Part shown: piece by piece, positions 44,802-54,394 of the stretch
Layout of the letters: each line of letters starts with the position of its first letter
Position numbering within the stretch: the stretch's first letter is position 1
NCBI GenBank assembly: GCA_965661575.1
Contig: CBFIEJ010000002.1
Coordinates: 1-64,000 of the forward strand
DNA: 64,000 nucleotides
Direction: 5' to 3'
Source of the DNA: UA16 sp965661575
Lineage (GTDB): Bacteria; Bacteroidota; Bacteroidia; Flavobacteriales_D; Sanyastnellaceae
Position numbers and translations under genes: made by a program
The notes under the pieces: generated by a model
What the model saw: the letters and a program-made list of their open reading frames with translations, nothing else
Told to the model about the DNA's origin: nothing
Database searches by the model: none

Positions 44802-45662
44802 TCAATAATGCCAGAGGTCGTGCTCTAGCAGGAACAATTCTTCTTTGATCCGCTCGGATTCAGCCAATGCGTCTAATCCGCGGGCGTAGGATGAAATCGG
44901 TCGGTCGTAGACGTTGGATTCCTTCACCACGAAACTACTGAAGAAGCGTTTTTGGAATAAGTCCTCGTAAGTCCGACGTTGGGCGTCATTCATGGGGTTA
45001 TAAGCTTCTGAATTTGCGAAAACGTAGCGGCACTCAGGGTAGTAGAGCCAAAATAAATCCTTGAAACCTTTGGACAAGCCTTCATCATCGAATTCTTCCA
45101 AGCGTGGTGCTATTCCAATAATACGCACGTAACGTTCGCCTCGTTGACGGTCCCAGATCCAGTCTTCTTTGATTAAATATCGAGTAATTGAACCCGTTTC
45201 GATGGCAACCTGTTCGGGTCGGTCTCCTATTTTTTCTCCCGTCTCGAGATCAAATTCAGGAATTAAAACGGTTGGGTTCAAGATGCTATCGACTTGATTC
45301 GGCGTGAGGGGATAGCGGAATTCGTCATCATCGCCGGCTGGACCGGTTCCATAGGCCACAAGCGAACCTTCGACCAAGAGTGCGTCACGAACGACATCGA
45401 AAAGACTTTTTCGGTCTGCAATGGGCTTGATCGGGTAATAGTACGGATGGTTCATCTTCTCCCTCAGGTCAATTTCTTGCCAAATACGCTGAGTATACAT
45501 AACGTCCGCCTCTCGCAAATGCGGATAGGGCACGACGCGTTTTGTGATGTTTGCTTCTTTGACATACGCTCCATCCAAGACATTGGAAACCTGTGCCGAG
45601 AGATCAGTGCTGGCAAAAATGCAAAGAGCGAAAAGCAAGATGGGGGTGATGAACCTTTTCAT
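44802..45662 (-). CDS. gldN: Gliding motility / T9SS protein GldN
   Basis: 286 residues with a signal peptide (ends near STDLSAQ). Typical GldN/PorN features are the early DGAYVKEANITKRVVPYPHLREADVMYTQRIWQEIDLREKMN stretch, IKEDWIWDRQRGERYVRIIGI and FWLYYPECRYVFAN. It forms a large periplasmic ring with GldK under the outer membrane. It is the last gene of gldK-L-M-N, 14 bases after gldM, and is followed by a terminator. Confidence 0.95.
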   Translation of the reverse strand: MKRFITPILLFALCIFASTDLSAQVSNVLDGAYVKEANITKRVVPYPHLREADVMYTQRIWQEIDLREKMNHPYYYPIKPIADRKSLFDVVRDALLVEGSLVAYGTGPAGDDDEFRYPLTPNQVDSILNPTVLIPEFDLETGEKIGDRPEQVAIETGSITRYLIKEDWIWDRQRGERYVRIIGIAPRLEEFDDEGLSKGFKDLFWLYYPECRYVFANSEAYNPMNDAQRRTYEDLFQKRFFSSFVVKESNVYDRPISSYARGLDALAESERIKEELFLLEHDLWHY

Positions 45663-45676
45663 GATGGTCAGATTGT

Positions 45677-47392
45677 TCAGGATACTTTGAGTTTCATAGT
45701 GGCCAATTGACGTTCGGTACCGTCAGGCATTTTGACTACGATGTCCTCGATGTAGATTACATTTCCTCGGGTAACGCGATTGAGGAGCTCTTTCATGTTG
45801 TCCGTCAAACGGTTGCTGTTTGATTTTCGTTCAACCAATGTCCCGTCTCGGCTAACTGAAATGCTAAAACTTTTCACGACGACTTTGACATCGAAATCGA
45901 AATTGACCATTTTGGCGGCAACGCCCGGAGCGCCGAGCAATGTGTTTTTGCTGATCGTGCGATCGGAAGGTTCTTTCCCTGCGAATGAGGGAACTGGGTC
46001 CGGTATTCGCTTGACACGAAAATCTCGTTGTGGAAGGCTCTTCTTTGATCCATCAGGCATGGTCGCAGAAACGCTGATTTTCGCTTCATTCGTTTTTCCG
46101 GGTTCAACCACGTAAGATCCATCCGGTTGCTTCTTGATTTTGTGTCCACCAGTAATGCGCACGTCAAGTCGATCTCCAGGGACACCAGGAACTGAAATTT
46201 CTACAGGATTGGGTAAGCCACGGTAGAACACATTCATTTTGGTTGGGGAAACAACAAGTGCAGGCTCTGCAACTGTGAAACTTGGTGTGTAGAAAGGGTA
46301 CGGCTCGATGTTTCCATCAGGGCCTTGGAATCGGATCAATCCTTTGTAGTTCACATCACCAAGAGACATGCCTCGGGTAGAGACTCGAAGTTTTCCGAGA
46401 CCATCCGTTCCAATGGGTAACATCTCCATGTCAGTGTATTCCAGCATGCTTGAGTCCCGACCATTCCACTTTTTCCCTTCGACAAAAATATCGGGAGGAT
46501 TGGTTCCATCGAAAGCGGCCAGAAGAACGTTAGCTCGAAAGCTGTCACCTCTCAGGATATAGTTTGATTCTGGAACTACAAGTGGTAAAAGGTTGGTAAA
46601 CTTGTACGATTTGGCATCTACACTACCGAGCAACCAAGACAAAATGTCTTCTTGGATGTCTTGAACATCCAAGGTCATTTTCGTCATCAATGGCATAACA
46701 GCCGCAAGAGGAACGTGATAGAACGTTGCCTGTTCCCAACTGACTTCACGGTTCTCCACCATTTCTGACGGAAATGCGAAGGTTTCTTCAATCTGGTTTT
46801 TGATTGATTCTGGTAATTCTCGGCGCTGTCCAAGGTTGTCCGTGACTGAAATGTTACTCAAGTATTCTTTGAACGATGTCATTTTTGTCTTGAGGTCCCA
46901 TGCAGTCCACTCTTCTTCACGAGGTGTGGCGGGCTCGGCCAATCCGACGTAGGTCGTCAGGTTTTGATATTCGTCCTTGATGGGTACATGGGCTAGATTC
47001 AAAACGGTATCCATACCGTTGCCGTCTTTGCCGATGTAGCTGCCGAAGTTCAAATCTCCTGCTTCATCATAATCTCCAGCGGATGCCGCCATGATGCGGG
47101 CCTTCAATTCATTGATGTAAGAGATCAAGGCCTCGGATCGTTTATTAACGACCTCAGCACGATCGAAGAAAGGTTGTACTTTCTCCTTGTTCTGCAAATA
47201 TTTTGCTTGAAGTGCAGAACTCGTCTCGTTCACTTTTGAGTCCAATGTTCCTTGCGTATTGCGCAGGCTTGTCTCAACTTTTACGAATCCGTTCAGGACT
47301 TCTTTTGATATGTTCAGGGCAAGAAGGGCGGTGAGTACCAAGTACATCATTCCGATCATCTTCTGCCTGGGTGTTTCTTTTCCTCCGGCCAT
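45677..47392 (-). CDS. gldM: Gliding motility / T9SS motor protein GldM
   Basis: 571 residues: a short cytoplasmic start (AGGKETPRQKMIGMMYLVLTA), one membrane helix (about 13-32), and a long periplasmic part. The part contains an early helical region and several beta domains (VSPTKMNVFYRGLPNPVEISVPG in the third quarter). With GldL it forms the proton-driven motor of the T9SS and spans the periplasm to reach the GldK-GldN ring. It appears longer than the ~515 residues I recall for Flavobacterium GldM. The gap from gldL is 41 bases. Confidence 0.96.
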   Translation of the reverse strand: MAGGKETPRQKMIGMMYLVLTALLALNISKEVLNGFVKVETSLRNTQGTLDSKVNETSSALQAKYLQNKEKVQPFFDRAEVVNKRSEALISYINELKARIMAASAGDYDEAGDLNFGSYIGKDGNGMDTVLNLAHVPIKDEYQNLTTYVGLAEPATPREEEWTAWDLKTKMTSFKEYLSNISVTDNLGQRRELPESIKNQIEETFAFPSEMVENREVSWEQATFYHVPLAAVMPLMTKMTLDVQDIQEDILSWLLGSVDAKSYKFTNLLPLVVPESNYILRGDSFRANVLLAAFDGTNPPDIFVEGKKWNGRDSSMLEYTDMEMLPIGTDGLGKLRVSTRGMSLGDVNYKGLIRFQGPDGNIEPYPFYTPSFTVAEPALVVSPTKMNVFYRGLPNPVEISVPGVPGDRLDVRITGGHKIKKQPDGSYVVEPGKTNEAKISVSATMPDGSKKSLPQRDFRVKRIPDPVPSFAGKEPSDRTISKNTLLGAPGVAAKMVNFDFDVKVVVKSFSISVSRDGTLVERKSNSNRLTDNMKELLNRVTRGNVIYIEDIVVKMPDGTERQLATMKLKVS

Positions 47393-47433
47393 GGTTGATT
47401 TTTAATGGTTTTAAATCATCGTAAGCATGATGC

Positions 47434-48189
47434 TTATCGACCCATAGCATTGAGCATGTTACCGTAGACCGTATTGAGAGAGGCTAGATTCTTCGAAAGT
47501 TCTGCGATGTTCTCTTTGTACAATTTCGTGTCCTCGACAGAATCGTTGAGATTTTGAACCAATTCACCCATTCCAGTGTAGAGTTCAGCATTGACTTTCA
47601 TTTGCTCTAACTGGGCTCCATACATATCGTTGAGAGAGGTTAAGTTTTCAGTCATCTGTTGCATGGCACTTCCAACCGTAGAGCTCATCTCTCCAGCTGC
47701 TTCGAGTCCTGTGAGCGACTCCGAAACTTTGGAGTAGTCATCCGCTAACTGGCTTACGTTCGTTGTTGCAGAGTTGAGGGCGTTGCCGTAATCCTGCGCT
47801 GCTGATGAAACGTCAGCGGCTTCTCCCATCTTCGTAGCCTGTTCACCAAGATGACGCATACCATCGCCTAGGCGTTCAATCAACTCGGATTCGATGTTCG
47901 CTTCTTGCAACATGTCATCCAATTGTCCAGTAAGATTTTTCTTGGGAGGTGAGCCGTCAGCAGGTGTTGCTAGTTCAGGGTAAACCAAGGACCAGTCCGG
48001 CTCCTCATGGGGTTTCTCGAAAGCTGAGAAAAAGAAGATGATGGCTTCCGTTCCTAAACCGACAATCAACATCTCCGATGCAAATGGATAGTGGTTGATT
48101 TTAAATAGCGCCCCGACAATGACGACAGCTGCACCTATACCGTACATCTTTGCCATCAAGTTTTTCCAGCCTTTGCTTCCTGGTTTCAT
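47434..48189 (-). CDS. gldL: Gliding motility / T9SS motor protein GldL
   Basis: 251 residues with two membrane helices near the N-terminus (about 15-31 and 39-57) joined by the conserved KINHYPFASEM loop. Glu48 within the second helix (GLGTEAIIFFFSAFE) matches the membrane glutamate known to be needed for proton-driven motor action in GldL. The rest is a cytoplasmic region rich in Gln, Ser and Met, predicted helical or coiled coil. A hairpin lies between gldK and this gene. Confidence 0.95.
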   Translation of the reverse strand: MKPGSKGWKNLMAKMYGIGAAVVIVGALFKINHYPFASEMLIVGLGTEAIIFFFSAFEKPHEEPDWSLVYPELATPADGSPPKKNLTGQLDDMLQEANIESELIERLGDGMRHLGEQATKMGEAADVSSAAQDYGNALNSATTNVSQLADDYSKVSESLTGLEAAGEMSSTVGSAMQQMTENLTSLNDMYGAQLEQMKVNAELYTGMGELVQNLNDSVEDTKLYKENIAELSKNLASLNTVYGNMLNAMGR

Positions 48190-48221
48190 TTAAAAAAGTC
48201 TTTTAATGTGGTTTCAATTCA

Positions 48222-48263
48222 AAAAAATAGATTGAGACTGCGCTGAGTCACAGCATTCAATCT
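48222..48263 (-). terminator. Hairpin with U run between gldK and gldL (possible attenuator)
   Basis: In minus-strand RNA a 7-bp stem (AGATTGA/TCAATCT, 48257-48263 with 48229-48235) encloses either GACT/AGTC or GCTG/CAGC inner pairs. It is followed by A and seven U residues (48222-48228). It lies inside the gldK-L-M-N operon, so it would be a partial terminator if active. The stem is imperfect. Confidence 0.45.
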
Positions 48264-48273
48264 GCGATTGGTT

Positions 48274-49638
48274 TTAGTTCCAATCTTCCGGTGATCCGCT
48301 TTTACCGCGACCCATGTACGTCATTGCGCTTCGGAACCCGACATATGCTTTGCTGGTATCTCGGTATTCAAAAGAACGAGTCCCAGTCTGACAATAGTAT
48401 CCGATGTCTTTCCAAGAGCCCCCTCGTATTACTTTTCGGTGAAGGGTTGGGGGATCGTCCACGCGAGCGTGGTAGCTATATTCAGGGCTGAGATCGTGGG
48501 AGAAATCATAGACTGTTTCGTCGAAGGCGGTACTCGTCCACTCTGCAACGTTGCCAGCCATGTTGAACAGCCCATAATCATTGGGGCTGTAACTATCTGT
48601 CGATACCGTTCGGATTGCACCGTCCTCGACATAGTCTCCGCGCATCGGCTTGAAGTTCGCCAAAGGACAGCCTTGAGCATTCCGCATGTACGGACCACCC
48701 CATGGAAATGGACTCAATTGCAAACCTCCTCGTGCTGCAAACTCCCATTCGGCCTCCGTCGGCAAGCGGAATCGCTGAACATCGGATTGTCCGTTGCTCG
48801 CTCGGTAGTTATTCATCAGTTGGGTTCGCCATGCATTGAATGCCTTGGCTTGACTCCAAGTCACCCCAACGACAGGATAATTATCGTAGGCGGGGTGGTA
48901 GAAATAGTGCATCATATCCTCGGTATACGAGTACGTGTAGTCACGCACCCAGACCAATGTGTCAGGGTAGACATTGATGGTTTCTTCCACTACGAATTGT
49001 GATCGGTCACTGTGGCCACGAATGCTATGCAATTGGTTGAGGCTATTGACCTCTCCATATTCTTCGTCGAGACCTCCTTTGCTCGCTGCAGCCTGGTAGT
49101 TCATCCACCAGTAGCGGTAGTTTAATTTTCTCGTGTCATAACTCGCCTCGTTGTAAAACTGGTCTGAACCTTGGAGGAAGTACTCGTCGTAAAGGAGGTC
49201 AAAAATATCCTCATCTTCCCAATTGATCGGCGTCTCCCAGTTCAAGATGTAACCCTTATCGATGAATCGGTCAAGTTCTCGTCCCAGCGCATCCTCGGCA
49301 AAAAAGAAGTCCTCATTATCGTCTTCAGCGAGTGTGTTTCGGAACAGTGAATCTTTCACCCAATTCGTGAACTGCCGATATTCATTGTTCGAGATTTCAT
49401 GTACATCAATGTAGAAAGCTGGAATACTGACCGTTTTTGATCTGGTATTCAGTGCGAATGGCACGTCTTGATCGCTTGGTCCCATGGTGTATGAGCCCAG
49501 GTGGATGTAATTCATCCCATATGGATTCACTTGAATCCAATTTTCGCGAGGGTAGACTCCTACGAGTTCACCCTGAGGTCCAGCGTAACAGCCAAAAAGG
49601 GTAGCGGCTGTAATGAGTATGATGAGTGTCTTTTTCAT
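48274..49638 (-). CDS. gldK: Gliding motility / T9SS lipoprotein GldK
   Basis: 454 residues with a lipoprotein signal peptide (ATLFGC, lipid Cys near residue 17). It has the formylglycine-generating-enzyme-like fold (FYIDVHEISNNEYRQF, YPVVGVTWSQAKAFNAWR, FRLPTEAEWEFAARGG, NMAGNVAEWTS, VIRGGSWKD), which serves a structural role in this family. It forms the outer-membrane-associated ring with GldN. It is the first gene of gldK-L-M-N and follows porP in the same direction with a 75-base gap. Confidence 0.96.
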   Translation of the reverse strand: MKKTLIILITAATLFGCYAGPQGELVGVYPRENWIQVNPYGMNYIHLGSYTMGPSDQDVPFALNTRSKTVSIPAFYIDVHEISNNEYRQFTNWVKDSLFRNTLAEDDNEDFFFAEDALGRELDRFIDKGYILNWETPINWEDEDIFDLLYDEYFLQGSDQFYNEASYDTRKLNYRYWWMNYQAAASKGGLDEEYGEVNSLNQLHSIRGHSDRSQFVVEETINVYPDTLVWVRDYTYSYTEDMMHYFYHPAYDNYPVVGVTWSQAKAFNAWRTQLMNNYRASNGQSDVQRFRLPTEAEWEFAARGGLQLSPFPWGGPYMRNAQGCPLANFKPMRGDYVEDGAIRTVSTDSYSPNDYGLFNMAGNVAEWTSTAFDETVYDFSHDLSPEYSYHARVDDPPTLHRKVIRGGSWKDIGYYCQTGTRSFEYRDTSKAYVGFRSAMTYMGRGKSGSPEDWN

Positions 49639-49713
49639 GTTGCTTGCAGGCTATGAATCCACTAAAGGATTACGAGTAATAACTCCAAATTGTTGCCATT
49701 TAGTATGGCTTCC

Positions 49714-50673
49714 TTAGAGGAATCGGGGGTTGGCGTATCGATTCTTCACTGGAATGCTTTCAAATTTGAAGCAGTAGCTCAGGAATACTTCATGAGAACC
49801 TGATGAATAGTTCCGAAGTTCAGATGTGGTCGCATCGTACGAGTATCCGAGGCGAAAAACTTGCTTGGCATAGGTGTTCCGTTGCTTGTCCTCCATTGCA
49901 TACTCCACACCGAAAGTCGGAGCAATAGCGTCAGTTGGTCTCCAGCTTACACCAGCCCAAAGCATGTTGTCCCAAAGTACATTTACATTGATATCGGCAA
50001 TGGTCGCGCTGAGATCCGTCTTCGCAAGAACATTTGTGCGTAAGACGAGATAATCGCCATCCAAGGGGTGGTCGTAGCCTCCCATGGCATAAATGTGTCG
50101 TCGTGGCTGCATGCTCAAATCGGCTAACTCAGTCTCCATGACATGAGTTGTACTCAATCCGGCGTAGAACGAGCCTGGTTTGCGGATAAAGACTCCAAGG
50201 TCTAAATCCACAGCACGTGAGCTGGTTTTGTTATTTGGAATTGCCTGGTCTTGGGTGTAATCATCAATTGCGATCCAATCGTTTCCCAGTGTTTTTGAAA
50301 ACATCGATGCGGCGAGGCCGACGCTTACGATTGCACCATTTGATAGTGGTTCGAGGTGGTAGGCATAACCCAATTTCCCTAGCGTATTCGTTTCCTGTCC
50401 CAATGCATCCGAGTAAAAACTCAGAAGCACTCCACCTTTCAAGGCATCCACGAAGGTGTGCGCTGTAAGCATGCTTGTATTCGGGTCTCGGTCCAGGCCT
50501 TCCCATTGGTTGCGATATGTGCCCGAAACACACGTCAGTTCACTGTTTCCCGCTACAGCAGGGTTGAATGATGCGGGTTCCATGTACCATTGGGTGAATT
50601 GCGGGTCTTGTTGGGACATCGTTGTGGAGACGATCGCCAGCGAAAAGCACGCGAGTAGGAGGATGCGAGTCAT
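49714..50673 (-). CDS. PorP/SprF family T9SS outer-membrane protein
   Basis: 319 residues with a signal peptide ending near TTMSQQ. DPQFTQWYMEPASFNPAVAG at the mature start and the SYCFKF...NPRFL end are the hallmarks of the PorP/SprF family. These barrels assist or anchor specific T9SS cargo at the outer membrane, and several paralogues per genome are usual. Position just upstream of gldK resembles the porP-porK-porL-porM-porN order known from Porphyromonas. Its 5' leader has a 7-bp inverted repeat. Confidence 0.92.
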   Translation of the reverse strand: MTRILLLACFSLAIVSTTMSQQDPQFTQWYMEPASFNPAVAGNSELTCVSGTYRNQWEGLDRDPNTSMLTAHTFVDALKGGVLLSFYSDALGQETNTLGKLGYAYHLEPLSNGAIVSVGLAASMFSKTLGNDWIAIDDYTQDQAIPNNKTSSRAVDLDLGVFIRKPGSFYAGLSTTHVMETELADLSMQPRRHIYAMGGYDHPLDGDYLVLRTNVLAKTDLSATIADINVNVLWDNMLWAGVSWRPTDAIAPTFGVEYAMEDKQRNTYAKQVFRLGYSYDATTSELRNYSSGSHEVFLSYCFKFESIPVKNRYANPRFL

Positions 50674-50700
50674 GTTAACTAGTTGGTTATCAGCAGGTTC

Positions 50701-50726
50701 TTCTTGGAGCAGTCAAGTCCCAAGAA
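50701..50726. repeat. Inverted repeat in the porP 5' region
   Basis: TTCTTGG (50701-50707) and CCAAGAA (50720-50726) form perfect 7-bp arms around 12 bases. The repeat is 28 bases upstream of the porP start codon. No T run follows on either strand, so it is not a normal terminator; it could be an operator or a leader hairpin. Confidence 0.45.
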
Positions 50727-50793
50727 CGCTAATATAGAGAATTTCTAAAACTACAGAATTTCGAGGGTAAGTTTCTCCGCATTTGGGCGCTCT

Positions 50794-51966
50794 TTAAGCG
50801 AGTTTTTTAAAGGTTTGCCACCAGCGTTCTGGGAGCTTGCCCTGAGTGGATTCGATGTAGTCTTCATGGCTGCAACTGACGAGGTGCGTGATTTTTTTGT
50901 GATTGCCTCTCTGCGGAGGGTAAGGTATTTCCATCCACCACCGATCGCTTCGGGGGCTTTTGTGAAAAATGATTTCCTGCTCGACTTCGTCGAGATCAAC
51001 TACAAATTTTGTGTACTCTTCGATGTTGCATTTGGGATAGTCAGACTTTTGAGCGTAAATCCCGTCCAATGCGTGCCATACCAATTGTGCCATAAGCTGC
51101 GCACCGAGATTGCGCTGATCCAAATCTGGATTGTGTTCGAAAAATCCAATGCTTTTGACTCGGTCGGACATTCCAGCGTAGCGTGCGAGTTGACATGCCG
51201 TTACCGCATCAATCCCGTTGGGTCCGGCTTCACTGTGTGCCGCATGGTCGCAGCCTCTTATGGCGCTAGCATCAAATGAGACTAAATCGGCATCGCGCAA
51301 GACAGGCTCCATTTTATGAGGGCCGGCCATTGCAGACCCCAATCGAATGGAAGTGAATTGCATTTTCTCGAGCAGCTCCAAGGTGTCCGGGTCCGTGAGG
51401 TATCCTTGGTGCCCAATGTTGGTGTAGTCGAACAGATAATTGGGCTCATGAAGAATGATGTCATTCATGAAATTTCTCGAATTTGAATCCTCTGGATCGG
51501 CCCCAAAATCAAGCCTTGAATCGATGGTAACCAGTTCAACGGGTTTGCCGAATGGTTCAAGCGCTCGGTAGAGTGCTGAGGTCCAATTTTGACCGCCGCC
51601 GATAATGATTGGAATAATCCCCATTTGCATCAACTCCGCTGACACGGATTCAACAGCTGCAGCTGTATCGGCTTCTGTGACCCCGGGACGCAAGTCACCT
51701 AAGTCTACAGTGCTGCCCCAATGATGGTGAGGCGTCAGTCTGTAAAGACACTCTCTTATGCTTTGTGGACCCCCGCTGCACCCTTCATTGTCGCCACTTT
51801 TTCGGCCATCCAAAATTCCAAAAAGTACCACCTTGACCCCTTCCAGCTCAGGCTGGTGGTCAAATCGGTGAACTTCCATGCGATCGGCGATGCGCTGCGA
51901 CCCATCAGCATTGGTGTAATGGGGAGTGTTAACCGATTCAAAAAGATCATAAATGCCTTCCAACAT
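50794..51966 (-). CDS. Arginase/formiminoglutamase family protein with degenerate metal site
   Basis: 390 residues with the ureohydrolase fold order recognisable, but the manganese ligands are changed. GGGH is GGGQ (IIIGGGQNWTSAL), DAHxD is DSRLD (VTIDSRLDFG), and the third motif, normally SxDxD, reads SFDASAIRGCD. Loss of the two His ligands argues against normal arginase or formimidoylglutamase activity. From memory, related Bacteroidota proteins close to gldK and topA share these changes, so this would be a conserved subfamily rather than decay. It is encoded between topA and porP on the same strand (83 and 120 base gaps). Function is unknown. Confidence 0.8.
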   Translation of the reverse strand: MLEGIYDLFESVNTPHYTNADGSQRIADRMEVHRFDHQPELEGVKVVLFGILDGRKSGDNEGCSGGPQSIRECLYRLTPHHHWGSTVDLGDLRPGVTEADTAAAVESVSAELMQMGIIPIIIGGGQNWTSALYRALEPFGKPVELVTIDSRLDFGADPEDSNSRNFMNDIILHEPNYLFDYTNIGHQGYLTDPDTLELLEKMQFTSIRLGSAMAGPHKMEPVLRDADLVSFDASAIRGCDHAAHSEAGPNGIDAVTACQLARYAGMSDRVKSIGFFEHNPDLDQRNLGAQLMAQLVWHALDGIYAQKSDYPKCNIEEYTKFVVDLDEVEQEIIFHKSPRSDRWWMEIPYPPQRGNHKKITHLVSCSHEDYIESTQGKLPERWWQTFKKLA

Positions 51967-52049
51967 GGATGCAATATCGCAGCAAACGCCACGGTTTTGT
52001 CAGCAGAGGTCGAAGGTTGCTGACATCCCAACGGGGATTATTGAGCAAG

Positions 52050-54371
52050 TTATTTGCTCTTCTTTCGCTTGCGAGGAGGGCGTTTTGCAGCTTCTTCAAT
52101 CAACTCTTGAGCTCTTGCCCAGTCGATGGATAGAGGATCTTCGGTCTTTGGGATTTTGACGTTCTTTTTACCTGCCTTAATGTAGGGACCATAGCGCCCT
52201 TCGAGAATGCGAACGGTCTCATCTTCATCAAAGACTTTGATGAGCGCCTTCGCATCTGCGGCGCGTTTTGCCATGATCAGTTCAATGGCACGTTCGAGGG
52301 TGATGGTGTGTGGGTCGTCGCCGTCGTCTGCCTTGATCGACACGAAGGAGCCGTCGTGGCGCACATAAGGTCCAAATCGGCCAATGGCCGCCGTGACAAC
52401 CTTGTCTTCTAATTCTCCTAATTTCCGGGGCAGTTTGAAAAGATCCAAGGCTTCTTCTAAGGAGATGCTCTCGAGACTTTGGTTTTTGAGCAAGGAGGCA
52501 AATTCTTTCTCTTCGTCCTCCGGATCACCGATTTGTGCCATTGGTCCGTAGCGTCCAATCCGCACGAGGATTGTTTTTCCATTTTCGGGATGCTTTCCGA
52601 GAATGCGTTCGCCGGATGCACGTTCTGCATTTTCCCGGGTTTCGTCAACATCTTTTTTGAACCCTTTGTAGAAGGAGGTAAGCATGTTGCGCCAATCCAT
52701 CTGTCCTTGAGCAATCACGTCAAACTGGCCTTCTACGTCTGCCGTAAAGTTGAAGTCCATGATTTGATCAAAATGTTGAATCAAAAAGTCATTCACAACA
52801 ATGCCGATATCGGTAGGGAAAAGTTTGGAGCGTTCGACTCCAGTGTTTTCAGTTTCAGTCGTTACTGTGACGACTTCCTGCTCTAACGTGATCAGTTGGA
52901 AGTTGCGAGGTGTACCGTCGCGATCTCCTTTCTCGACGTAGCCACGCTTCTGGACTGTGCTGATGGTTGGTGCGTAAGTGGACGGTCGTCCGATTCCAAG
53001 TTCTTCCAATCGCTTGACGAGGCTGGCCTCAGTAAATCGGGGGGAATGCTTGGAAAAGCGCTCGGTTGCCACCACCTTCTGCCTAGGTAGGTTTTGGCCA
53101 ACAGTCATCGCCGGAAGTCGATTGTCCTTGTCTTTGTCCTTGTCCTCTTCGTCGTCGTTGCCTTCGAGATAGACCTTGAGAAAGCCATCAAAGGTGATGA
53201 CTTGTCCCTTGGCCATGAATGTTTCTGGTCGAGTTGAAACTGAGATTACTGCGGTCGTGTTCTCCAATTTGGCATTTGCCATTTGAGAGGAAATAGCGCG
53301 TTTCCAAATCAGGTCGTAGAGTCTGACTTGATCACGTTCGCCTGTTGTTGCATTGCGTGTCAAATCTGAAGGGCGAACGGCTTCGTGCGCTTCCTGCGCA
53401 CCTTTAGCTTTTTTGCCACGGTATTGCTGGGGATTGGAGTAATTATCTCCATAAGTAGAGGTGATGAAGCCTTTTGCTTGTTCGATGGCATCATCGCTTA
53501 GGTTCGTACTGTCTGTACGCATGTAGGTAATAAGACCTGACTCGTAGAGCGACTGCGCCACGCGCATTGTTCGGCTCACTGAGAAACCTAGTTTTCGCGA
53601 AGCTTCTTGCTGCAATGTTGAAGTTGTAAACGGAGCTGTAGGCTTTCGCGAAGTGGGTTTGGTTTCAATGGAGTCCACGGTGTGACTGGCGCCAACACAG
53701 TCATTCACAAAGTTTTTGGCTTCGTCCTCAGATCCGAAGCGTTTGTTGAGTGGGGCTTTTATTGCCAGCTTATCCACCTCAAACTCACCCACGACCCGGA
53801 AGTCGGCCTTGGGCTTAAATAATCCGATTTCCCGTTCGCGTTCGACGATGATTCGGACGGCAACGGACTGCACGCGACCTGCGCTAAGCCCGGGTTTAAT
53901 TTTCCGCCAGAGCACTGGGCTCAGGTCAAAACCGACCAGTCGGTCCAAGATGCGTCGCGCTTGTTGTGCGTTCACCAGATTTACGTCCACTTCACGTGGT
54001 CGCTCAATGGCCTTGAGAATGGCTTTTTTGGTGATCTCAGAGAAAACAATGCGCTTGGTGGCTTCAGGCTTAAGCTTAAGGGTTTCCGCGAGGTGCCATG
54101 AGATGGCTTCTCCTTCGCGGTCCTCATCCGTCGCGAGCCAGACAATATCAGCCTTCTTGGCGGCTTGCTTGAGCTCTTTGACCAGTTGCTTTTTGTCATC
54201 TGAAACAACGTAATTGGGCTCAAAGCCCTCATCCACATTGACGCTCTCGTTTCCTTTCGAGAGGTCTCGAATGTGGCCGTAACTCGATTTGACTACAAAA
54301 TCTTTGCCCAAGTAACCTTCAATGGTCTTGGCTTTTGCAGGCGACTCGACGATGACTAAATTTTTCGACAT
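52050..54371 (-). CDS. topA: DNA topoisomerase I (type IA)
   Basis: 773 residues. The N-terminal Toprim domain has VIVESPAKAKTIEGYLG (with the catalytic Glu) and the metal site TDEDREGEAISWHL. The active-site Tyr is in SGLITYMRTDSTNLS near residue 285. Instead of zinc-finger modules the C-terminus carries repeats of the kind GRYGPYI (GRFGPYVRHDG, EGRYGPYIKAGK), followed by a basic tail. A Lys/Asp-rich insert (EEDKDKDKDN) lies near residue 410. It relaxes negative supercoils. A Bacteroidota-type promoter lies just upstream. Confidence 0.96.
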   Translation of the reverse strand: MSKNLVIVESPAKAKTIEGYLGKDFVVKSSYGHIRDLSKGNESVNVDEGFEPNYVVSDDKKQLVKELKQAAKKADIVWLATDEDREGEAISWHLAETLKLKPEATKRIVFSEITKKAILKAIERPREVDVNLVNAQQARRILDRLVGFDLSPVLWRKIKPGLSAGRVQSVAVRIIVEREREIGLFKPKADFRVVGEFEVDKLAIKAPLNKRFGSEDEAKNFVNDCVGASHTVDSIETKPTSRKPTAPFTTSTLQQEASRKLGFSVSRTMRVAQSLYESGLITYMRTDSTNLSDDAIEQAKGFITSTYGDNYSNPQQYRGKKAKGAQEAHEAVRPSDLTRNATTGERDQVRLYDLIWKRAISSQMANAKLENTTAVISVSTRPETFMAKGQVITFDGFLKVYLEGNDDEEDKDKDKDNRLPAMTVGQNLPRQKVVATERFSKHSPRFTEASLVKRLEELGIGRPSTYAPTISTVQKRGYVEKGDRDGTPRNFQLITLEQEVVTVTTETENTGVERSKLFPTDIGIVVNDFLIQHFDQIMDFNFTADVEGQFDVIAQGQMDWRNMLTSFYKGFKKDVDETRENAERASGERILGKHPENGKTILVRIGRYGPMAQIGDPEDEEKEFASLLKNQSLESISLEEALDLFKLPRKLGELEDKVVTAAIGRFGPYVRHDGSFVSIKADDGDDPHTITLERAIELIMAKRAADAKALIKVFDEDETVRILEGRYGPYIKAGKKNVKIPKTEDPLSIDWARAQELIEEAAKRPPRKRKKSK

Positions 54372-54394
54372 GGAATGCTTTATCTATGGGGTTG

